A DNA stretch of 11,909 bases, from contig JAFPCL010000197.1 of NCBI GenBank assembly GCA_017390225.1, positions 1 through 11,909 on the forward strand. The letters run 5' to 3'. Under the pieces are notes generated by a model. The model worked only from the letters and a program-made list of their open reading frames with translations. It had not been told where the DNA came from and did not search any database. Both the position numbers and the translations under genes were made by a program. Source of the DNA: Clostridia bacterium (GTDB taxonomy: Bacteria; Bacillota; Clostridia; CAKSNL01; HGM11501). Below, one piece after another: positions 6,639 through 11,909 of the stretch. Every line of letters starts with the position of its first letter. Position 1 is the first letter of the stretch.

Positions 6639-8891
6639 TTACATATTTACGATGATTTCGTGATCCTTGTTGTCGTCGAACAGGGGAATCAGGTTTCCTT
6701 CAATTTCCTTGCCATCTACCGTCAAGGTCATCTTGCCGGTGTTGTTGTTGATGTAGGTGAAGTACAGCATATTGCCGCGATACTGACGACGTGCTGTGAT
6801 CTTATCCCAGCTTTCGGGGAAGCAAGGACGAACCGACAGACCTGCGTAGGTACGAACCAAACCGAGGATACCTTCGTAGTAGGAACGAAGACCCCAAGCG
6901 GAAGTACCGGTCTGCCATGCAGAACCAACCAGCATATCGACGGTGTGGTGCTTCAAATAGCAGTTGGTGAACACATAGGGTTCGCAAGTGGTGTGGGAAG
7001 ACGGATTGGCGTCGCCGTTGGGCATAACCTTCAGAAGGGTTGCCAGTGCATTTTCACGTCTGCCAATCTTGCAGTCTGCCATAATCTTGAAGCAAGCGGC
7101 GTGATTGTAGATACCGCCGTTTTCATAAACACCGGGAAGCATACCGGACATTCTGCCCACGGTGGGATCGTATTCCTGATAAGCAGGTGCGCACAGCGGG
7201 ATACCTTCTTCGGTTTCCATGCCGTCCACAGCGGCTAAAACGCTTTGCAGACGGTCGGCAGGAATGATATCTGCCAGGATGCCCCAAGACTGCGGATTGA
7301 CATAGATGTCACCGCCGGTGGAGCAACCCTTGTCACCGACTTTACCGAACTTGGAAATAGCACGAATGTAGTATTCACCGTTCCATGCCTTTTCGTTGAC
7401 GGTATCGGCAAGCTTTGCTTTTTCTGCCAAAATGTAATCGGCATATTCGTCGTCCTTGAGATAACGAGCCATAGCTGCCAATTCATCAAATGCCCAGCAG
7501 ATTGCCATCGCCATGAAGACAGATTCGCCGTTTTCATCGGGAATGTTGAGAGCATCGTTCCAGTCGGCATGGTGAATCTTGGGAAGACCGTTCGGTCCGA
7601 AGTTGTCTTCTCTGAGGAACCATTCGGCGGCGCGCTTCAAGTGGCCGTAAACGGTATCGGATTCTTCATCCAAAAGATAAGGAATCTCTTTGTTCAAGTA
7701 ATCAAAATCACCGGTTTCCTTAATCAGCTCGCAGATGGTGAGAATCACCCAAACAGAGGGGTCGGAATAGGTGTTGGTTTCAAAGAAGGGCAACCAGGTC
7801 AGGATGGCATGGCCGTCTTTGTATTGATGCTCGATACATTCTTCGATGGTCTTCTTTGCCAGCGGAATGTCGTAGTTGAGCATAGCAAGAGCAAGCTGTG
7901 CATTGTCACGAACAGCCTTTTTGCCGATCATGCAGTAGCTGACCTGCTTCTGGGTCCAGAAGTTCATCATGTTGTTGATGCGTTCGTTGGGGGACATGGT
8001 GCGCAGTGTGCCGAAGCGTTCTGCACCACGATCCATTGCCGTTTCAAACAGGCTGTAAGCTTCTTCAAAACGTGCCTTGGTGTTGTTCTTTAAGTCTTCT
8101 TCACCGGTGCAAAGACCCAGCAGATAATGCACGGTCTTTTCTTCGCCGGGAGCCAAGGTCAGCTTGGTCTGGAGCATACCGCAGATGCCGCGGACAGTGC
8201 CAAGACCGTTACCTAAATCTCTGCCCTGCTGAAGAAGCACGGGGCTTGCAAAAGAACCGACAGTACCGACAAAGCGATCGGTTAAGCCTTCATAAGCAAA
8301 AACTTCTGCATCGGTAGCGATATAGCCTTGGCAGGTTTCGTGCGGAATGAAGGGGTTACGGGTGCGTGCTAAAATGGCATGCGCATCTTTCACATACATG
8401 GTTTCCGTGGTGGTGGAAGCAGAGTAGTATATCGGCTGCTTGAAACCGTTGAGGTCGAACATCACATAGGGGAACAAGCTGATGTGTCTTTCCTTGGTAT
8501 CATTGTTCTTTACAACGACCTTCCATGCTTCGTAGGGTGCATTTTCGGCAACCACATAAGTGATAGCGCCGTCGATGCCGTCATGGGTGGAGGAAATACG
8601 GGTATGTTCGGGGCCATGCTCGCAAGCATAGTTTTCCTGGGTGCGGCAGGTGGGCATACCGCCGATGTTCCAAAATTCCTTGTTGTCGTCGTCGCGCAGA
8701 TAAAGAATCTCCATGTTGGACAGGGTAACCTGATTGGATTCTTCGTCTACATAACGGGACCAGCTTTGACCGGTGTGGCTGAGGCAGGTGTGGAAACCGA
8801 AGTTGTTCCACAGCTGATTATGCCAATCCTTGCCCGTTTCGGGGGAATACAAGGTGAACAAACCTTTTTGTTGATCGAATTTGTAATCCAT
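6639..8891 (-). CDS. GH94 family disaccharide phosphorylase (cellobiose/chitobiose phosphorylase-like)
   Basis: This 750-residue cytosolic protein has no signal peptide. GH94 enzymes split beta-linked gluco-disaccharides or oligosaccharides with phosphate, giving an alpha-sugar-1-phosphate and saving ATP. Family landmarks are the N-terminal beta-sandwich (about 1-270; WSRYVDEE, FWNIGG), then the (alpha/alpha)6 barrel with HHADWNDALN (440-449), the segment that carries the catalytic acid Asp, ENGGIYNHAACF (590-601), CEPYVF (636-641) and GSAWQTGTSAW (656-666), matching the phosphate-site region. A C-terminal beta-strand lid ends the protein. It is somewhat shorter than characterised cellobiose and chitobiose phosphorylases (about 800 residues), so the true substrate (cellobiose, laminaribiose, another beta-glucoside or a GlcNAc disaccharide) cannot be named from sequence. 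No sugar transporter or other glycosidase lies beside it. The start is supported by AAAGGAG 10 nt upstream, and a strong promoter precedes it. Confidence 0.9.
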   Translation of the reverse strand: MDYKFDQQKGLFTLYSPETGKDWHNQLWNNFGFHTCLSHTGQSWSRYVDEESNQVTLSNMEILYLRDDDNKEFWNIGGMPTCRTQENYACEHGPEHTRISSTHDGIDGAITYVVAENAPYEAWKVVVKNNDTKERHISLFPYVMFDLNGFKQPIYYSASTTTETMYVKDAHAILARTRNPFIPHETCQGYIATDAEVFAYEGLTDRFVGTVGSFASPVLLQQGRDLGNGLGTVRGICGMLQTKLTLAPGEEKTVHYLLGLCTGEEDLKNNTKARFEEAYSLFETAMDRGAERFGTLRTMSPNERINNMMNFWTQKQVSYCMIGKKAVRDNAQLALAMLNYDIPLAKKTIEECIEHQYKDGHAILTWLPFFETNTYSDPSVWVILTICELIKETGDFDYLNKEIPYLLDEESDTVYGHLKRAAEWFLREDNFGPNGLPKIHHADWNDALNIPDENGESVFMAMAICWAFDELAAMARYLKDDEYADYILAEKAKLADTVNEKAWNGEYYIRAISKFGKVGDKGCSTGGDIYVNPQSWGILADIIPADRLQSVLAAVDGMETEEGIPLCAPAYQEYDPTVGRMSGMLPGVYENGGIYNHAACFKIMADCKIGRRENALATLLKVMPNGDANPSSHTTCEPYVFTNCYLKHHTVDMLVGSAWQTGTSAWGLRSYYEGILGLVRTYAGLSVRPCFPESWDKITARRQYRGNMLYFTYINNNTGKMTLTVDGKEIEGNLIPLFDDNKDHEIIVNM

Positions 8892-8901
8892 TGTTTTATC
8901 T

Positions 8902-8908
8902 CTCCTTT
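8902..8908 (-). promoter_or_regulatory. Ribosome binding site of the GH94 gene
   Basis: AAAGGAG on the minus strand with a 10-nt spacer to the ATG at 8891. Confidence 0.85.
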
Positions 8909-8930
8909 ATTTATAAATGGGAATAAATAT

Positions 8931-8959
8931 ATTTTACCATATATTTAACAAAATTTCAA
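8931..8959 (-). promoter_or_regulatory. Sigma-A type promoter of the GH94 gene
   Basis: On the minus strand TTGAAA (8954-8959) and TAAAAT (8931-8936) are separated by exactly 17 nt, each one mismatch from the consensus TTGACA/TATAAT, in a very AT-rich context. It lies about 40 nt upstream of the ATG. The -35 box sits inside a 21-bp tandem repeat, so a regulator bound to the repeat would be placed to control this promoter. Confidence 0.82.
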
Positions 8960-8992
8960 GAACATTTAACACAAATTCAAGAACATTTCATA
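8943..8992. repeat. 21-bp tandem direct repeat over and upstream of the GH94 -35 box
   Basis: Two 21-bp units lie head to tail (8943-8963 and 8964-8984; 19 of 21 positions identical), followed by a partial third unit to about 8992. The shared core TTCAAGAACATTT occurs at 8955-8967 and 8976-8988. The 21-bp period equals two helical turns, so a protein would meet both copies on the same DNA face. This suggests a tandem operator or activator site, though AT-rich chance repetition is possible. Confidence 0.7.
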
Positions 8993-8999
8993 CTTTTTT

Positions 9000-9578
9000 T
9001 TAATTTTCTACGATGGCATCAATCAATCCGTAAGAAAGTGCGACTTCGGGGAACATCCAGTTGTCACGTTCCGTATCGCGGCAAATATCTTCATAGGACT
9101 TCCCTGTGTTTTTCGCTAAAATGCGATTGAGTCTTTCTTTCACGGCAAGGATATTGCGCGCGGTGATTTCAATGTCCGTTGCCTGTCCCTGTGCGCCGCC
9201 CAAGGGCTGATGAATCATAATCTGACTGTTGGGAAGGGACAAGCGCTTGCCTTTAGCGCCTGCGGACAGAAGAAATGCGCCCATGCTTGCGGCAAGCCCC
9301 ACGCAAATGGTGGACACATCGCACTTTAATCTCTGCATGGTATCATAAATACCGAAGCCTGCCGACACCGAGCCGCCGGGGGAATTGATATACAGATAAA
9401 TATCCCGATTGGGGTCCACGGATTCCAGATACAACATCTGTGCAATAATACTGCAAGCCAAGTCGTCGTTGACATCGGAAAACATGAGAATAATTCTGTC
9501 CTTTAAAAGACGGGAGGCTAAATCATAGCCACGTTCCATTCCGTTTTCTTTTTCAAAGAAATTCGGCATTAAAATCAT
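9000..9578 (-). CDS. clpP: ATP-dependent Clp protease proteolytic subunit (ClpP)
   Basis: The length of 192 residues is normal for mature ClpP. The serine-protease triad is intact: S98 in GLAASMGAFLL, H123 in MIHQPLGGAQGQ and D172 in RDTERDNWM, each one position after E. coli S97, H122 and D171. The oligomerisation and handle regions are canonical. ClpP forms a two-ring 14-mer that needs a AAA+ unfoldase. The gene is not next to clpX or tig; it lies 24 nt downstream of a CbbX/SpoVK-type AAA+ gene in one operon. In the unfoldase-docking pocket Y61 and Y63 (E. coli Y60, Y62) are kept, but the E. coli F82 position is R83. The usual Phe after ERDx is Trp. The start at 9578 is chosen for AAAGGA 11 nt upstream; the next Met (residue 4) would have a 20-nt spacer. 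Whether this is the cell's main ClpP or a second, dedicated copy cannot be told here. No intrinsic terminator is visible after the stop. Confidence 0.95.
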   Translation of the reverse strand: MILMPNFFEKENGMERGYDLASRLLKDRIILMFSDVNDDLACSIIAQMLYLESVDPNRDIYLYINSPGGSVSAGFGIYDTMQRLKCDVSTICVGLAASMGAFLLSAGAKGKRLSLPNSQIMIHQPLGGAQGQATDIEITARNILAVKERLNRILAKNTGKSYEDICRDTERDNWMFPEVALSYGLIDAIVEN

Positions 9579-9589
9579 AATTTCACTCT

Positions 9590-9595
9590 TCCTTT
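9590..9595 (-). promoter_or_regulatory. Ribosome binding site of clpP inside the 24-nt gap
   Basis: AAAGGA followed by AGAG on the minus strand, 11 nt before the ATG at 9578. It lies directly after the stop codon of the AAA+ gene (9603-9605), consistent with coupled expression from one transcript. Confidence 0.75.
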
Positions 9596-9602
9596 CTTTA
9601 TA

Positions 9603-11708
9603 TTAAAAACCAATTCGGTTGCGTTTTTGTTCCGGTTTTGCAAACATACGTTTGTAGTCTGCATCGGCAACAGCCAAAGAGAAGTCGCTTTCCGTCAGCT
9701 TATATTCCGACGGCACCACGTTTTCCATATCATAGCGCATGGCGGCTTTGGAAACCATTCGCTCTGCCAGATTTCGAACGAATCTGCCGTTGCTGAAATT
9801 TCTGTCCTGTAAAAGCGCTTCGGGAAGCTCTGCAAAGAATTTATCTGCCGCCACACGGAAGCTGTCGTCAACCGTGATTCCTTTTCTGAGTTGCAGAAAG
9901 AAGATTTCTTTCAGTTCATCCCGATTGTAGTTCGGGAAAACAATCTTGTGCGGAATACGGTCACGAAGACCTGCATTGTCTTCAAACAATTTTTCAAGAT
10001 CGTCTTCATAGCCGGCAAAGATTACCACCATATCATCTCTTTGATTTTCCATTGCGGCAATCAGTGTGCCGATGGCTTCGGAGCCGAACCCGTGACCCGA
10101 GTCCTCCGCCAGAAGATAGGCTTCATCAATGAACAAAACCGACCCATATGCATTGCGGCAGATTTCCATGGTTTTCGGCGCCGTATGTCCCACAAATTTG
10201 CCGACAAAATCCTGACGGGAAACTTCAAAGAAATTACCGACCGACAAAAGCCCTTCTTCTTTAAAGATTCTGCCGATAATTCTTGCCACAACGGTTTTGC
10301 CCGTGCCGGGACTGCCGGCAAACATCATATGATTACAGGGCTTGATGGCATCTTTGTTCTGCATATACAGATTTTTCTGCATTTTTGCCGTCGAAAGAAT
10401 TTCACGAATTTTTTCTTTGACCTCGTGAAGCCCAATCATTTCTGCCAATTGCTCTAAGCCGCTCACGCCGCCATCCGCATCGATTTTGTACCAGTGTTCA
10501 AAATCCTCGCCGGTGATGGTTTTCGGAATATCCCGATCCTGCTGTGCCGCTTCGGCAACAATATGGTACAAAACTTCCTGTACGATTTTTTTCACCGTAT
10601 TGAAGCCGTAGAATTTTCCATCATTTTTTTCTTCGATAATTTTAGAAATAAAAGCATTTTTCACAGAGGCATCTGCTTCAATATCGGCTTTTTTCAGTTG
10701 CTTGCAGAAAATATCGAAATACCGTTCATCAGACACGGGCGCAAAGCGCATTTTCCACACGGTGAGCACATCATCCACACGTTCACATACTTTATTGATG
10801 ACCAAATCATCGACATACGGAAGAGTAAACACAAAAACTGTTTTTCCTCTGCTCTTCCACATAATATCCAGCAGGATATCCAGGCGCTTGTCATACAAAT
10901 GATCCAGCCATTCGTCCAGTGCAACCGCCACGATTCCTTCAAAAACTTGTCCTTTGACCGTGCTTTCGGACATACGTTCCAAAAGAGAGCCAATCGGACG
11001 AACATCTTCCACATCATCGACAAATGATAGCTTATGCTCTATCACATCTGCATGCTTGGGCAAAAATTCCAACTTCACCATATGATATTTCATCAGTTCT
11101 AAAATCGACGACAGCCCGTTCCCTCTGTTGATGGATATCACATAAGAAAATGCTTGGGCGATTCTATGCTGATGTGCAAATGCTTTATGCCGTTTTCCGA
11201 TGGCGGTCATTTTTTCCACCCAGTCTTCCAAGGGCGCAATGCCGACCATTTCCTGCATAAATTCGTCCAGAGACATTTCCTTTTTTTCGCTTGTGTCTTC
11301 TTCTGTTTCTATATAAAGGATGTCTTCTTGTTTCTCAATCGTTACGCCGAAATGATCCTTGAAAAAATCTTTTTCTTCATCGGTCAGCTTCTTTTCCACA
11401 TCCGAAACAAGCTTTTTTAGCTGATCCGCATCGAGCTCTTTGATTTCAATCTCTACTTGCGCGTTTTCATCACCGAACAGAGGCTCTTTTTTCATTTGCT
11501 CCAAAACTTCGCTTTCGGAGACCTCCTGTTCCGATGCGACCAGCAGGCATAGGGACTGCACGTCTTTAGATACAATGACCGTCACTTTTCCGGCAAAGTA
11601 TTCCTGTAGTTTCTTCAGAGCACTTTCAACAACCGTGCGATTTCCGTTTTTATATTGTTCCAGCACCCATGCATAAGGAAAATGCAGTTTCAAACAAATC
11701 GCTTTCAT
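9603..11708 (-). CDS. Two-module AAA+ ATPase (CbbX/SpoVK-type) encoded with clpP, ending in Ile-Gly-Phe
   Basis: 701 residues. The C-terminal module (about 415-690) is a complete CbbX/SpoVK-type AAA+ domain: Walker A GSPGTGKT (465-472), Walker B LFIDEA (525-530), sensor-1 strand VVIFAGY (561-567), arginine-finger segment NAGLRDRI (578-585) and sensor-2 NGRFVRN (640-646). Residues about 160-400 align with the same fold but are degenerate: Walker A has become NRGNGLSS (194-201, Lys lost) and the arginine finger is missing, while a Walker B-like VALDE (262-266) remains. The N-terminal 150 residues are charged and unassigned. The protein ends NRIGF-stop; IGF is the ClpP-docking tripeptide of ClpX-type unfoldases, there found in an internal loop. 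CbbX remodels Rubisco and is not known to use ClpP. Position 24 nt before clpP suggests it is an unfoldase for that ClpP; this is inference. Start: ATG 6 nt after AAGGAG, 14 nt past the stop of the preceding gene. Confidence 0.88.
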   Translation of the reverse strand: MKAICLKLHFPYAWVLEQYKNGNRTVVESALKKLQEYFAGKVTVIVSKDVQSLCLLVASEQEVSESEVLEQMKKEPLFGDENAQVEIEIKELDADQLKKLVSDVEKKLTDEEKDFFKDHFGVTIEKQEDILYIETEEDTSEKKEMSLDEFMQEMVGIAPLEDWVEKMTAIGKRHKAFAHQHRIAQAFSYVISINRGNGLSSILELMKYHMVKLEFLPKHADVIEHKLSFVDDVEDVRPIGSLLERMSESTVKGQVFEGIVAVALDEWLDHLYDKRLDILLDIMWKSRGKTVFVFTLPYVDDLVINKVCERVDDVLTVWKMRFAPVSDERYFDIFCKQLKKADIEADASVKNAFISKIIEEKNDGKFYGFNTVKKIVQEVLYHIVAEAAQQDRDIPKTITGEDFEHWYKIDADGGVSGLEQLAEMIGLHEVKEKIREILSTAKMQKNLYMQNKDAIKPCNHMMFAGSPGTGKTVVARIIGRIFKEEGLLSVGNFFEVSRQDFVGKFVGHTAPKTMEICRNAYGSVLFIDEAYLLAEDSGHGFGSEAIGTLIAAMENQRDDMVVIFAGYEDDLEKLFEDNAGLRDRIPHKIVFPNYNRDELKEIFFLQLRKGITVDDSFRVAADKFFAELPEALLQDRNFSNGRFVRNLAERMVSKAAMRYDMENVVPSEYKLTESDFSLAVADADYKRMFAKPEQKRNRIGF

Positions 11709-11714
11709 GTTTTT

Positions 11715-11720
11715 CTCCTT
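11715..11720 (-). promoter_or_regulatory. Ribosome binding site of the AAA+ gene
   Basis: AAGGAG on the minus strand in an A-rich stretch, 6 nt before the ATG at 11708, within the 14-nt gap to the upstream gene. Confidence 0.8.
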
Positions 11721-11722
11721 TT

Positions 11723-11909
11723 TTATTGGTTCAACAATGCATCCGCTGCTCCTTCGGCATAACTGTCCAAAAGACCTTTTTCAAACAAATACTGCAGAAT
11801 CGTATAGCGATTTCTGAGTTTATGTCCGCGATAAATACCGCGAATCACTTCTTCCCGATCGGTCACTGCAAGGGGGATTTCCTTGCAAATTTCATCTGCC
11901 GCATTAAGA
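11723..11909 (-). CDS. Unknown protein, C-terminal 61 residues (5' part outside window)
   Basis: An open minus-strand frame enters from the right edge and ends at TAA (11723-11725). Its last 61 codons read from LNAADEICKE through REEVIRGIYRGHKLRNRY and TILQYLFEKGLLDSY to a final DALLNQ. The tail is hydrophilic and probably helical, with no cysteine pair, membrane segment or motif I recognise. The stop is only 14 nt before the AAA+ start, the phase is uninterrupted, and codon choice resembles the neighbours, so it is probably the preceding gene of the AAA+/clpP operon. An adaptor, a substrate or an unrelated housekeeping protein are all possible; too little is present to name it. Confidence 0.72.
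   Translation of the reverse strand, partial: LNAADEICKEIPLAVTDREEVIRGIYRGHKLRNRYTILQYLFEKGLLDSYAEGAADALLNQ

Noticed and set aside
7245..8093. Long plus-strand open frame (282 codons) opposite the GH94 gene
   Set aside because: It is antisense to a clearly conserved GH94 coding region, has no family resemblance and no good ribosome binding site; it is open because of codon bias on the other strand.
8943..8992. CRISPR-like or iteron array
   Set aside because: Only two full units directly abutting with no spacers, and no replication or Cas gene nearby; a promoter-linked operator is the simpler reading.
9891..10457. Plus-strand open frame of 188 codons opposite the AAA+ gene
   Set aside because: It overlaps the Walker A and Walker B coding region of the ATPase in antisense; the translation is low-complexity in character and unlike any family.

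Overview
The window looks like chromosomal DNA of an anaerobic Clostridia-type Firmicute (moderate GC, strong AAAGGAG-type ribosome binding sites, SLH surface proteins, GLUG-type secreted proteins, a GH94 phosphorylase). This assignment is an inference from gene content, not from a marker gene. Coding density is high. There is no gene-free stretch over 300 bases, and I saw no tRNA, rRNA, CRISPR array or insertion sequence.

Left edge: a plus-strand gene, cut by the window start, encodes the C-terminal part of a surface protein with a C-type-lectin-like domain followed by three S-layer homology repeats. It converges on a minus-strand glycerate kinase gene, and both end at one 17-bp perfect hairpin that can terminate in both directions. 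Everything from there to the right edge is on the minus strand.

Middle: upstream of the glycerate kinase gene lies a 1395-residue secreted protein. It has two tandem units of a beta-domain plus a calcineurin-like phosphoesterase. The first unit keeps its full metal-ligand set and the second has lost most of it. GLUG-like repeats and a C-terminal 'FLW' domain follow. Upstream of that is a cytosolic GH94 disaccharide phosphorylase with a near-consensus sigma-A promoter embedded in a 21-bp tandem repeat. Each of these genes is followed by its own hairpin.

Right part: a compact minus-strand operon reads [partial unknown gene] - two-module AAA+ ATPase (CbbX/SpoVK type) - clpP, with gaps of 14 and 24 nt. 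This is the most interesting part of the window. The ClpP has an intact Ser-His-Asp triad, but its neighbour is not ClpX. The AAA+ protein has a degenerate first ATPase module and an intact second one, and it ends exactly in Ile-Gly-Phe, the tripeptide ClpX-type unfoldases use (in an internal loop) to dock on ClpP. In this ClpP the residue equivalent to E. coli Phe82 of the docking pocket is Arg. Together these suggest an undescribed AAA+/ClpP protease that may dock by a free C-terminal tail, as proteasome activators do. That is a hypothesis from sequence only.
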